In this document: positions 6,969-14,695 of the stretch, piece by piece
Layout of the letters: every line of letters begins with the position of its first letter
Numbering within the stretch: position 1 is the stretch's first letter
Assembly: GCF_000381025.1 (NCBI RefSeq)
Contig: NZ_KB905822.1
Coordinates: 62,001-126,000 of the forward strand
From: Streptomyces sulphureus DSM 40104
Lineage (GTDB): Bacteria > Actinomycetota > Actinomycetes > Streptomycetales > Streptomycetaceae
Direction of reading: 5' to 3'
Length of the DNA stretch: 64,000 nucleotides
Position numbers and translations under genes: made by a program
Notes under the pieces: model-generated
Told to the model about the DNA's origin: nothing
The model's database searches: none
Seen by the model: the letters and a program-made list of their open reading frames with translations, nothing else

Positions 6969-8810
6969 ATGGCCTATCGACACGACAGCACCGACCTGAC
7001 CATCCAGGACTGGTTCTGTGGCGCAGGCGGCTCCAGCCAGGCCGCCGAGAAGGTGCCCCACCTGCGGGTGTCCTTCGCGGCGAACCACTGGAAGCAGGCC
7101 ATCAAGAGCCACATGTTCAACTTCCCCGGCGTCGCGCACTACACCGGCGACATCCGCCGCGCCCCGGTGTGGGCCTGGCCGGTCGCCGACATCCACTGGG
7201 GGTCGCCGGAGTGCACCAACTGGTCCATCGCCAAGGGGCAGAAGCGCTCCTTCGCGAAGGCCGTGCAGGGCGACCTCCTCGACCTCTACGCGGATGAGGA
7301 GGCCGACAAGTTCCGCACCGCCGGTGACGGCGACCCCGACGGCCCCACGAAGGAGGAGGAAGAGAGTCGGGCGCTGATGGAAGAGGTGCCCCTCTACCTG
7401 CGCGGCGTCCAGGAGCGCGGGCAGTTGGTCAAGGCAGGCGTGGTCGAAAACGTCATCGACGTCCGCCAGTGGGCCGAGTGGGACCGCTGGCTCGCCGAGT
7501 TTCACAAGCTCGGCTACCACACGCGCGTGATCGCCCTCAACAGCATGCACGTCGACCCCCGGTCCGTGCACCGGGCGCCGCAGAGCCGCGACCGGCTGTA
7601 CGTCGCCTATTGGCACAAGAGCCTCGGTCGGCACCCCAACTGGGACAAGTGGCTGCGCCCGAGCGCCTGGTGCCCCGACTGCGGCGAGACCGTGGCCGCT
7701 CTCCAGGTCTTCCGCCAGCCCGGCCGCGACATGGGCCGATACCGCGCGGCGTACGACTACCGGTGCCCGCGCAAGACGTGTCGCGCGCTCGTCGACCCGG
7801 CCGTCCTCCCGGCCGCCGCCGCGATCGACTGGTCCATCAAGGGCACGCCGATCGGATCGCGCCCGAAGTCCAAGGACGCGCCCGAGGGCCTGGCCCCCGC
7901 GACCATGGCCCGCATCCGCGCCGGGATCGGCCGCTTCTGGCCGCAGCCTGGCAGCCCCGTCGATGGCAGCGGCGAGCAGGGCGCCCTGTTCAGCGACCGG
8001 CAGCCCGACCCCGGCCGCGCCGCGCCGCTCCTCGTCCCGACCGGCGGGACGTGGCGCACGGGCGCGAGCACGACCGACGTTCCGATGCCGACGCGGACCA
8101 CGACCGAGGGCGACGGACTGCTGATCCCGCCGCCGCTGCTGGTCCCCTGCGAGGGCCGCGACGGCAAGAAGGCGATGCGCCTGGACGACCCGCTGCGCAC
8201 TCAGACCGCGCGAGCGGAGACCGCGCTCGCGTACGTCCCGTTCTCCATCCCGATGCGCGGCGGCGGCGACAAGGAGAAGGCCCGCCACATCAGCGAGCCC
8301 CTGCACACCGTGTCGGCCGGCGGCAACCACCACGGGCTGGTGACCTGGCCGGGTGCGATGGTGATGCGGAACAACGGCTCACGCGGAGACGGGGGCGAGC
8401 ACTGCACGCCGGTCACCGAGCACCTGCGCACGATGACCACCGCGGGCCACCAGTCGCTCGTCACCTGGGATCACTTGCTCGTCCCCTACTACGGCACCGG
8501 GCAGGCCCGCCCCGTGAGCGACCCGATCGGCGCCCTGCCGACCCGCGACCGGTACGCGCTCCTGGAGAGCGGCGAGTACGACATCTCGAAGGTCCTGTTC
8601 AGGATGCTCCAGCCGCACGAGATCGGCCGGGCGATGGCCTTCGCGGACGACTACCGCGTGCTCGGGTCGAAGAGGGAGCGCGTGAAGCAGTACGGCAATG
8701 CCGTCACCCCGCCCGTCGCAGAGGTGCTGCTGTGCGCGCTCGTCGAGTGCGTCACCGGCGAGGACATCGACCGCTACGCCGACCCGAACCGGCTGGCGCT
8801 GGCCGTCTGA
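6969..8810 (+). CDS. DNA cytosine-C5 methyltransferase
   Basis: ATG 6969 after CCCAGGAG; 613 residues, longer than the usual 330-450. Motif I is WFCGAGGSSQ (15-24), catalytic motif IV is SPECTNWS with Cys82 replacing the usual PCQ context, motif VI is VENV, motif VIII is QSRDRLY, and motif X is QYGNAVTPPVAEVL near the C-terminus. A large central insert (about residues 220-560) carries a CPDC...CPRKTC zinc-ribbon-like segment and probably the target recognition region. It is an orphan methyltransferase, with no restriction endonuclease beside it. Two methylases of different chemistry in one phage suggest layered protection against restriction. Confidence 0.88.
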   Translation: MAYRHDSTDLTIQDWFCGAGGSSQAAEKVPHLRVSFAANHWKQAIKSHMFNFPGVAHYTGDIRRAPVWAWPVADIHWGSPECTNWSIAKGQKRSFAKAVQGDLLDLYADEEADKFRTAGDGDPDGPTKEEEESRALMEEVPLYLRGVQERGQLVKAGVVENVIDVRQWAEWDRWLAEFHKLGYHTRVIALNSMHVDPRSVHRAPQSRDRLYVAYWHKSLGRHPNWDKWLRPSAWCPDCGETVAALQVFRQPGRDMGRYRAAYDYRCPRKTCRALVDPAVLPAAAAIDWSIKGTPIGSRPKSKDAPEGLAPATMARIRAGIGRFWPQPGSPVDGSGEQGALFSDRQPDPGRAAPLLVPTGGTWRTGASTTDVPMPTRTTTEGDGLLIPPPLLVPCEGRDGKKAMRLDDPLRTQTARAETALAYVPFSIPMRGGGDKEKARHISEPLHTVSAGGNHHGLVTWPGAMVMRNNGSRGDGGEHCTPVTEHLRTMTTAGHQSLVTWDHLLVPYYGTGQARPVSDPIGALPTRDRYALLESGEYDISKVLFRMLQPHEIGRAMAFADDYRVLGSKRERVKQYGNAVTPPVAEVLLCALVECVTGEDIDRYADPNRLALAV

Positions 8811-8848
8811 TCTGCGAGTTTCCCTGAAAAACATCCCCCCAAGCGGGT

Positions 8849-8884
8849 TACCCAAAGCTCACTTGGGAAGAATGTTTGTAGATC
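8849..8884 (+). promoter_or_regulatory. Conserved CCCAA/TTGGG-type promoter block, copy C
   Basis: TACCCAAAGCTCACTTGGGA, then AGAATGTTTGTAGATC. Best inverted-repeat form of the three copies (CCCAA, 7-base spacer, TTGGG). It begins 38 bases after the methyltransferase stop and precedes the gene at 8920. Confidence 0.55.
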
Positions 8885-8919
8885 CACTCATCCACCAACC
8901 ACCCCACAGGGAGACCCCC

Positions 8920-9234
8920 ATGCGCGCCACCATCCGAAGGGCCAAGTACGCGGACATCGTCACCGACGTCACCGCCGCGATGGCCGGGCTGGAGATCGAC
9001 GACACCGCCACGTACTACCGGCTCACCGAGGTCGACCGGCCGGGCCAGACCCCTGCGATCACCGAGGAGATCCTGAGCGGCTACCAGACCAGGTCGCACA
9101 TCAGCCACCAACTCGTCCTGGACATGGAAGAGATCGAGCAGCACGGCCCGGACGAGGTCACCATCCGCCGCACCAGCCCGTACGCGATGGGCAACGGCGG
9201 GCGCCGGACCAGCACCTACACGAGGGTCTGCTAG
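8920..9234 (+). CDS. Small hypothetical protein
   Basis: ATG 8920 follows CAGGGAG; 104 residues starting MRATIRRAKYADIV. A longer in-frame ORF starting at 8698 is antisense-like up to this point and is rejected because it overlaps the methyltransferase. Helical N-terminus, a TEVDRPGQTPAITEEI strand region and a basic end. No family recognised. First gene downstream of promoter block C. Confidence 0.6.
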   Translation: MRATIRRAKYADIVTDVTAAMAGLEIDDTATYYRLTEVDRPGQTPAITEEILSGYQTRSHISHQLVLDMEEIEQHGPDEVTIRRTSPYAMGNGGRRTSTYTRVC

Positions 9235-9239
9235 CTGGC

Positions 9240-9283
9240 GGCGGCCGGCGGGGCGCGTGAGCGAGGGAATCCCACCGGCCGCC
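9240..9283. repeat. GC-rich hairpin 7 (12 of 13 bp)
   Basis: GGCGGCCGGCGGG and CCCACCGGCCGCC pair with a single mismatch around an 18-base loop, starting 5 bases after the preceding stop. Confidence 0.55.
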
Positions 9284-9368
9284 AAACGCAGCCCACCGAC
9301 AGGGCCTTGCGACCCGAATAGGCGCGTGAGGCCCACCGTACCCCCCATTCAGATCACTGGAGGAACGC

Positions 9369-10328
9369 GTGAGCACCAACACCACCACCGAGACCACCGC
9401 GACCCGCGAGTTCATCATCGTCGGCCAGGACCAGGGCACCAGCTACACCCTGTGGGACGTCGCCCCCGCCCCGACCAACGACACGAAGCGCGCGATCGCA
9501 CTCGAAGAGATCGGCGTCGAAGCGATGGACGCCCTCGGCGAGGTCACCACCGTCTGGGCCACCGACGCCCGCGCGGCCGTCGACCAGCTCGTCGCGGACC
9601 TGCGCGAACAGTCCGGCCTCGACGACTACACGCTCAGCCCAGCCAGCCAGATGGAAGCGTACGGCCCGGCTGGCGACATCGCCCCGCCCAACGAGCCGTA
9701 CGGCAACGCCGAGACCCTGGCCGCCGCCGGGACCACCGCCTACCGAGTGGCCGCATCGAGCACCCCCGGCCTGCCCCTCTTCAACGTGTTCGGCCTGCCC
9801 GCACACCACGACGCCGAGACCCGCGACCGCGTACGCGCGGGAGTCGTCAACAGCGGCCTGACCTGGCCCCAGTCCAACCTGGCCATCCGGGTCGACCGCA
9901 CCACTGGCGGACCGGCCGAGCGGCGCAGCAGCAGCCTGGACCTGGCCATCGCCTGCGCGGCCGTCGCCGCGACCAGCCAGCTCCCCGCCTCCTCCCTCGA
10001 CGGGATCGCGCTGCTCGCCGAACTCGGCCTCGACGGCAAGCTGCGGGCAACACCCGGCCTGCGCGACCAGGTGCAGGCCGTCGCCCAGGCCGGAGCCCCC
10101 GCGGTCCTGGTGCCGGACGTGGTCCTCGACGAGGTGCGCACCGCGGCCGACGTCCGCGTGCTCGGCGCCTCGACCCTCAGCGAGGTGCTGAGCCTGCTGA
10201 CCGGCCACGCCCACCACCCGCAGGAGTGCGTGCACTGCACGGACCACCGCGGTCCGCACCGGCCGTGCACCTACCGGCAGCCCTGCACCGACTGCCGGGA
10301 AGACGGCATCGAGCCCGTCGGCGTCTGA
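9369..10328 (+). CDS. Protein with ChlI/ComM N-terminal domain and Cys/His tail
   Basis: GTG 9369 after CTGGAGG; 319 residues. Residues about 150-285 match the 'subunit ChlI' domain that forms the N-terminus of ComM/YifB (Lon-protease-like fold): RDRVRAGVVNSGLTWPQ, SSSLDLAIACAAVA, LAELGLDGKLRATPGLRD, AVLVPDVVLDEV. The AAA+ module that follows in ComM is absent. Instead the protein ends in CVHCTDHRGPHRPCTYRQPC, a probable zinc-binding knot. The first 140 residues are unassigned. ComM is a helicase of natural transformation; a stand-alone copy in a phage early operon has no known role. Confidence 0.65.
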   Translation: MSTNTTTETTATREFIIVGQDQGTSYTLWDVAPAPTNDTKRAIALEEIGVEAMDALGEVTTVWATDARAAVDQLVADLREQSGLDDYTLSPASQMEAYGPAGDIAPPNEPYGNAETLAAAGTTAYRVAASSTPGLPLFNVFGLPAHHDAETRDRVRAGVVNSGLTWPQSNLAIRVDRTTGGPAERRSSSLDLAIACAAVAATSQLPASSLDGIALLAELGLDGKLRATPGLRDQVQAVAQAGAPAVLVPDVVLDEVRTAADVRVLGASTLSEVLSLLTGHAHHPQECVHCTDHRGPHRPCTYRQPCTDCREDGIEPVGV

Positions 10329-10340
10329 CGCGCTCACCCT

Positions 10341-10377
10341 CCGGGGCGGCACGGGCGAGCACCCCGTGCCGCCCCGG
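10341..10377. repeat. GC-rich hairpin 8 (15 bp stem)
   Basis: CCGGGGCGGCACGGG pairs perfectly with CCCGTGCCGCCCCGG around a 7-base loop. The longest stem of the series. Confidence 0.7.
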
Positions 10378-10413
10378 CCGTTCCTCACCGCCATGACCCG
10401 AGAGGACTCCGCG

Positions 10414-10848
10414 ATGGGCTTCGACCTCAGCACCGTCCGCTTCACCCGCTACGGCCCCGACCGCTTCCCGGCCTGGACGCCGTTCGCCACCCGCGGCTAC
10501 CTGTTCACCGTGCCGGGCGACTACCCGGTCGGCCTCCCCGACTTCCTCCACGTCACCAACTCGGAGATGGCCGTCTACCGCACCCGCGCCTCGGGCACCC
10601 AGATGTGGGAAGTCCGCGACGCGAACGGCAACCGCCGCGTGTGGGGAGAGGACACCACCCGACGCGGCGCCGTCGGCCTGGCCCTCGCCGAGATCGCCCG
10701 CAAGCGCCGCGAGAACGCCGACGAGATCCGCGACCGCCGCGTCAACCTCCTCGGCCCTGGAGCCCGAACCGCCGTACCGCGTCGAGACCAGCGGCGCTGT
10801 GGAACTCGTCCTCAGCCCCGCCGGAGTCGGACGTCTCACCCGCATTGA
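10414..10848 (+). CDS. Hypothetical protein, probably interrupted by a frameshift
   Basis: ATG 10414 follows GAGAGGA. The first about 112 residues are protein-like (LSTVRFTRYGPDRFPAW, QMWEVRDANGNRRVWGED, a helical AVGLALAEIARKRREN). After RVNLL (about 10750) the frame becomes Arg/Pro-rich and looks non-coding, while the +1 frame becomes protein-like until a stop at 10960. A +1 frameshift near 10742-10757 is therefore likely, either mutational or programmed. Family unknown. Confidence 0.5.
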   Translation: MGFDLSTVRFTRYGPDRFPAWTPFATRGYLFTVPGDYPVGLPDFLHVTNSEMAVYRTRASGTQMWEVRDANGNRRVWGEDTTRRGAVGLALAEIARKRRENADEIRDRRVNLLGPGARTAVPRRDQRRCGTRPQPRRSRTSHPH

Positions 10849-10960
10849 ACCCAACGGCATCGGCCAGGCGGCGACGTACCGGTACAGCGAGCTGGCCACC
10901 GGCAAGGAGCGCACCGTCGCCGCCGACGGACCGGTCACCCTCCAGACGGTCGCGGCCTGA
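10749..10960 (+). pseudogene. Out-of-frame continuation of the 10414 gene
   Basis: In the +1 frame relative to 10414, the segment reads ALEPEPPYRVETSGAVELVL and on to TLQTVAA, then TGA 10958-10960. It has beta-strand-like alternation and normal third-position GC, but no ATG, GTG or TTG start. It is best read as the C-terminal domain of the upstream protein displaced by a frameshift. If the shift is programmed, the full product is about 181 residues. Confidence 0.45.
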
Positions 10961-10963
10961 CTG

Positions 10964-11089
10964 TTGCACACCAGGTGCGCGTGCCCCGCACCGGACCTGG
11001 TCGGCTTCCACGAGAACCGCGAGGACGCCACCGCGTACCTGACCGAGGAGTACGACACCTGGTGGCCGTGCACCGGCCCCGCGGCCTGA
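10964..11089 (+). CDS. Possible small Cys-containing ORF
   Basis: Directly after TGA 10958-10960 the same frame stays open for 42 codons: LLHTRCACPAPDLVGFHENR, then an acidic helix and DTWWPC. A TTG at 10964 could start it, but there is no clear ribosome binding site. It could be an independent small gene, or reachable by readthrough of the preceding TGA. A strong hairpin begins 12 bases after its stop. Confidence 0.3.
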   Translation: MHTRCACPAPDLVGFHENREDATAYLTEEYDTWWPCTGPAA

Positions 11090-11100
11090 CCGGCACGCCC

Positions 11101-11131
11101 GTGGGGCCGTGGCCACCGGCCACGGCCCCAC
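11101..11131. repeat. GC-rich hairpin 9 (14 bp stem)
   Basis: GTGGGGCCGTGGCC pairs perfectly with GGCCACGGCCCCAC around a 3-base loop. Last of the series, before the PP-loop enzyme gene. Confidence 0.7.
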
Positions 11132-11254
11132 ACGGCCGTCTAAGCCCCCCACCCGGCCAGGCTCCCCCTCCTCCACGCGGCGGCAACGCGGCCGACACAG
11201 GCCCCGCCACCGGCCGCCCCACCCCCGAACCGCACCGACCCGAAAGGCTCCCGG

Positions 11255-12202
11255 ATGACCAGCGCCGGACAGATCAGCCTCAACCTTCCCGGCCTCGACG
11301 ACGGCCCTGACCTCGCCTCGTACCGCTGGCTGCTGGCGAACATCAGCGGCGGCAAGGACTCGATGGCGATGCTCTACGAGCTGGTGCGCCAGGCCGACGC
11401 CGCCGGCGTCCCCCGCGACCGCATCGTGTGCGTGCACGCCGACCTCGGCCGCGCCGAATGGGCCGGCACGCGCGAGTTGGCCGCCGAGCACGCCGCCGCC
11501 TACGGCCTGCGCTTCGAGGTCGTGGCCCGCATCGGCGCCGACCTGGTCGACCGCATCGCCGAGCGCGGCATGTTCCCCGACGCCTCGAACCGCTGGTGCA
11601 CGTCGGATTTCAAGCGCGGCCCGGTGCGGCGCCTGATGACCGCCCTGGTCCGCGAAGCCGAGGCCGCCGGGCACCTCGGCCGGGTCCGCATCCTCAACGT
11701 CATGGGTCTGCGCGCTGACGAGTCCCCGGCCCGGCGCCGCCTTCGCGCCTTCTCCCACGACGGGGCACTGACCTGCCCGTGCCGGGACTGCCTGCCGCGC
11801 CGCGCCGCGCTGGAGAGCGCTGAGCGGCGCGGCGTGCCCTGCCCGAAGGACAAGAAGCCCGGCCACGGGGCGTCGAACACCCTGCGGCACGTCGACACCT
11901 GGCACCCGGTGCACGCCTGGTCGACCGCCGACGTGTGGGCGGCCGCTGAGCGGTCCGGGCTCCGCCCGCACCCCGCCTACGCCGACGGGATGCCGCGCCT
12001 CTCCTGCTCGTTCTGCGTCCTCGCCTCGCGGCCAGCCCTCGTCCGCGCGGCCCAGCTCCGCCCCGAGCTGGCCGCCGAGTACGCCGCCATCGAGGAGAAG
12101 ATCGGGCACCGCTTCAAGAACGACGTGTCGATGAAGGAGATCATCGCGGAGGCAGCCACGGCATCGTCCGAGGTCACAGCCATCCCTTGCTGGACGGGGT
12201 GA
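11255..12202 (+). CDS. PAPS reductase-family PP-loop enzyme
   Basis: ATG 11255 after CGAAAGG; 315 residues. The PP-loop is ISGGKDSMAM at about 30-39, followed by CVHADLGRAEW, the typical adenylating-domain strand. WCTSDFKRGPVRR and LNVMGLRADES are characteristic of the PAPS reductase/DndC-like superfamily. Two Cys pairs (CPCRDC and CSFC) resemble Fe-S or zinc ligands. Such enzymes activate a substrate by adenylation before sulfur or amine transfer, and in phages they recur with DNA modification genes. It lies next to a Mom-like protein and a second ParB domain, which supports a DNA or tRNA modification role. The specific reaction is unknown. Confidence 0.75.
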   Translation: MTSAGQISLNLPGLDDGPDLASYRWLLANISGGKDSMAMLYELVRQADAAGVPRDRIVCVHADLGRAEWAGTRELAAEHAAAYGLRFEVVARIGADLVDRIAERGMFPDASNRWCTSDFKRGPVRRLMTALVREAEAAGHLGRVRILNVMGLRADESPARRRLRAFSHDGALTCPCRDCLPRRAALESAERRGVPCPKDKKPGHGASNTLRHVDTWHPVHAWSTADVWAAAERSGLRPHPAYADGMPRLSCSFCVLASRPALVRAAQLRPELAAEYAAIEEKIGHRFKNDVSMKEIIAEAATASSEVTAIPCWTG

Positions 12203-12218
12203 GCACCTGGAGTGTGTG

Positions 12219-12243
12219 TATCATCCCTCTCCGCGTTTGGCCG
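12219..12243 (+). promoter_or_regulatory. Predicted phage promoter for tRNA/modification operon
   Basis: TATCAT at 12219-12224 fits a -10 hexamer; 10 bases later comes GTTTGGCCG. An almost identical arrangement (TATCATCC, then CGTTGGCCG) stands before the DUF1360/portal genes at 17618. Six late sites share the TANNNT plus GG(T)TTGTGGGCCG plan. No consistent -35 box is visible. Confidence 0.5.
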
Positions 12244-12271
12244 TTCTGACAGCGGCGCGGCCGAACGCACT

Positions 12272-12342
12272 GCGCCGGTAGTGACAATGCAGCACACCCG
12301 CCTTCCGGGCGGGAGGTCCAGGTTCAAGTCCTGGTCGGCGCT
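12272..12342 (+). tRNA. tRNA-Gly(UCC)
   Basis: 71-base cloverleaf. Acceptor GCGCCGG pairs with TCGGCGC; the short D-stem is GTG/CAC; anticodon stem is CCCGC/GCGGG with loop CTTCCGG, giving anticodon TCC. The variable loop is AGGT, and the T-arm is CCAGG TTCAAGT CCTGG. The discriminator is T, as usual for bacterial glycine tRNAs. CCA is not encoded. The D-loop is atypical (AATGCAG rather than a GG pair). It starts about 48 bases after the predicted -10 and ends 32 bases before the next coding sequence, so it would be processed from that operon's leader. Confidence 0.85.
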
Positions 12343-12374
12343 CTACCCCACTTCCTCACCACGCGGGGGCTCCG

Positions 12375-13742
12375 ATGTTCCATGGTTCGATTCCGGCGCC
12401 CCTCCGCTCGATCATCTACGAGCACGCCGGGGCGTGGCCCGAGACCGACATCTACATCGGCTGCTCCGGCAACTTCACCATCGAACGCGTACTGCACTCC
12501 CGATTCGGGAACACGCGGCCGGTCCACGGCAACGACATCACCGCGTACTCGTGCGCCCTCGGCTGGTTCCTCGCCGGTGAGGAGCTGCCGTACGAGCTGC
12601 GCGACGAGTACGAAGACGAGCTGGGGTGGGTCCGCCCGTACTGCGAGGACCGCACCGACCGCCTCGCCACCCTCATGCTCGGCACCCGCTTCCTCCAGTA
12701 CGTCGGGAAGGAAGGCACGTACTACCGGCGGATGCTCGACGCCACCCGCGACCAGTGGCCGCGCATGCACGAGAAGACCGCGACGAAGCTCCGCGCGCTG
12801 GAGACCCGCCTCGGGAGCTTCTTCGTCGGCGACGTCCTGGACTACCTCCGCGACGAGGTGCCCGACGAGGCCCCCGTCGTTATGTTCCCCCCGTTCTACG
12901 CCAAGGACTACCAGGCGCAGTTCGCGAGCATCGACGCCGCGTTCTCCTGGCCCGAGCCGTCGTTCAACGAGCTGACCGAGGACGGCAAGGAAGAGATCAT
13001 CCGCCTGGTGCAGGACCGGCCGCACTGGGTGCTGGGCCTGCACATCGAACGCCCGGAGCTGCGGCACCGGCTCGCCGGCGTCGTCCAGACCGCGAACCGC
13101 GGCCTGCCGATCTACGTGTACGCCGCCGCCGGGCCGCGCCGCATCGTCCGCCCCCGGCAGCCCGTCGAGCCGATTCCCATGCAGAAGATCGGCGTGGGGG
13201 AGGAGCTGGGCGACAAGATGACGCTGCACGTCCTGACGGGCGGGCAGTTCGCCGGCGTCCGCTCCCAGTTCATGTCCAAGACGATCAAGCCCGGCAGTCC
13301 CCTGCTCGCGTGCGGCGTCGCCGTCGACGGAAAGCTCATCGGCGCGTTCGCCTACCTCCCGCCGAAGTTCGACCCGGCGACCGCCTACCTCATGTCCGAC
13401 TTCCCCGTGTCGTGGACGAAGTACCGGCGCCTCGCGAAGCTCATCGTCATGGCCGCCTCCACCAGCGAGGCGCAACTGCTGCTCCAGCGCTCCCTGTCCA
13501 AGCGGCTGACCGGCTGGGCCACCACGGCGTTCACCGACCGGCCCAACTCGGCGAAGTACGGGCGCGGCATCCCCGGCGTGAAGCTCCAGAAGCGCTCCGA
13601 GCCCGGCGACAAGGGCGACGGTATCCACCGCTACCAGCTCCAGTACGGCGGCCCCCTCGGACGGTACGACCTCGCCGAAGCCCTGGCCCTGTGGAAGCGC
13701 AAGCACGGCAGCGACATGAAGAAGAACGAGGACACCCGATGA
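12375..13742 (+). CDS. Methylase-fold plus Mom/GNAT-like DNA modification protein
   Basis: ATG 12375; 455 residues. The N-terminal half resembles phage 'putative antirestriction adenine methyltransferase' proteins: a glycine-bearing IYIGCSGNFTIERVL strand-loop at about 26-40 and VVMFPPFY at about 172-179, a variant of the catalytic (D/N)PP(Y/F) motif. The C-terminal half (from about 280) has LLACGVAVDGKLIGAFAYLP, then KLIVMAASTSEAQLLLQRSL, and later GRGIPGVKLQKR. This order matches the GNAT-like fold of phage Mu Mom, which modifies adenine to resist restriction. Family assignment is from memory of motifs. The gene overlaps the next by 4 bases (ATGA). Confidence 0.6.
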   Translation: MFHGSIPAPLRSIIYEHAGAWPETDIYIGCSGNFTIERVLHSRFGNTRPVHGNDITAYSCALGWFLAGEELPYELRDEYEDELGWVRPYCEDRTDRLATLMLGTRFLQYVGKEGTYYRRMLDATRDQWPRMHEKTATKLRALETRLGSFFVGDVLDYLRDEVPDEAPVVMFPPFYAKDYQAQFASIDAAFSWPEPSFNELTEDGKEEIIRLVQDRPHWVLGLHIERPELRHRLAGVVQTANRGLPIYVYAAAGPRRIVRPRQPVEPIPMQKIGVGEELGDKMTLHVLTGGQFAGVRSQFMSKTIKPGSPLLACGVAVDGKLIGAFAYLPPKFDPATAYLMSDFPVSWTKYRRLAKLIVMAASTSEAQLLLQRSLSKRLTGWATTAFTDRPNSAKYGRGIPGVKLQKRSEPGDKGDGIHRYQLQYGGPLGRYDLAEALALWKRKHGSDMKKNEDTR

Positions 13743-14695
13743 GCGACAGCACCCCGGCCCCGCCCGCGCAGACGATCCGCCCGCGCCTCGTCCGCCGCGA
13801 CCCGCGCGCACTCACCCCCCTCGACATGAACGCCCGCTACATGCGCAAGGAGGAGTGGGACCGGCTCGTCGAGAACGTCGCCGCGGACGGCTGCCTCACC
13901 TCCGTCCCGCTGATCTACGGCGCCGGCGAGTACGAGGAAGGCCGCGAGCTGATCCTGTCCGGGAACCACCGCACCGCCGCCGCGGTCGAGGTCGGCCTAG
14001 ACGAGATCGACTGCATGCTGATCGACGACCCCCAGCAGAAGGACGAGCTGCTGGCCCGGCAGCTCTCACACAACAGCATCGCCGGCCAGGACGACCCGGC
14101 CACGCTCAAGGCGTTGTACGACCAGATCGAAGACGTCGACTGGCGCGCCTACTCCGGCCTCGACGACGAATCGCTGAACCTCCTCGCCGAAGTCGCCCCC
14201 GAAGGCTTGTCGGAAGCGAACCTCGACTTCGCCACAGTCAGCCTGATCTTCCTGCCGAACGAGCTGGAAGCGGCCCGCACCGCGTTCAACGACGCCCGCA
14301 TGGGCCAGACCGAGAGCTGGCTCGCCGCACGCGCCGACTACGACCAGACCCTCGACACGCTCGCGTCCACGCACGCCGCGCACAAGGTCGGCAACGTCGC
14401 GACCGCCCTCCACGCCATCCTCGGCATCGTCGAGGCCCACCTGACCGATCTCCAGGCCGGCTACCAGTCCCCTCAGGGCGAACCCCTGCACTCCGGACTC
14501 GTCGGGCTGGAGACCGTCCTCGGCGCCCGACACCTCCCCGCCCCCGCGGCCGTCACTCTCAACAAGGCCATCGCCGCCGCAGAAGGACGCGGAGAGATCG
14601 AGCAAGGACAGGGCTGGCGCCTCCTGGAGCGCCTGGCAGGTGAGTACCTGTCCGGCCCCAACCACGCCCCCTCTGAGCCCGCACAGACGTCATGA
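13739..14695 (+). CDS. ParB/Srx-domain protein, modification-cassette type
   Basis: ATG 13739 overlaps the previous stop; 318 residues. Residues 15-110 show the ParB N-terminal fold: PRALTPLDMNARYM, ADGCLTSVPLIYG, ELILSGNHRTAAAVEVG with the GNHR equivalent of the ParB GERR motif, and IDCMLIDDPQQKDELLARQL, then HNSIAGQDD. The C-terminal part is helical and lacks the usual ParB helix-turn-helix. Free-standing ParB domains of this sort are recurrent partners of DNA base modification genes. Translational coupling to the Mom-like protein supports a joint function. Confidence 0.7.
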   Translation: MSDSTPAPPAQTIRPRLVRRDPRALTPLDMNARYMRKEEWDRLVENVAADGCLTSVPLIYGAGEYEEGRELILSGNHRTAAAVEVGLDEIDCMLIDDPQQKDELLARQLSHNSIAGQDDPATLKALYDQIEDVDWRAYSGLDDESLNLLAEVAPEGLSEANLDFATVSLIFLPNELEAARTAFNDARMGQTESWLAARADYDQTLDTLASTHAAHKVGNVATALHAILGIVEAHLTDLQAGYQSPQGEPLHSGLVGLETVLGARHLPAPAAVTLNKAIAAAEGRGEIEQGQGWRLLERLAGEYLSGPNHAPSEPAQTS

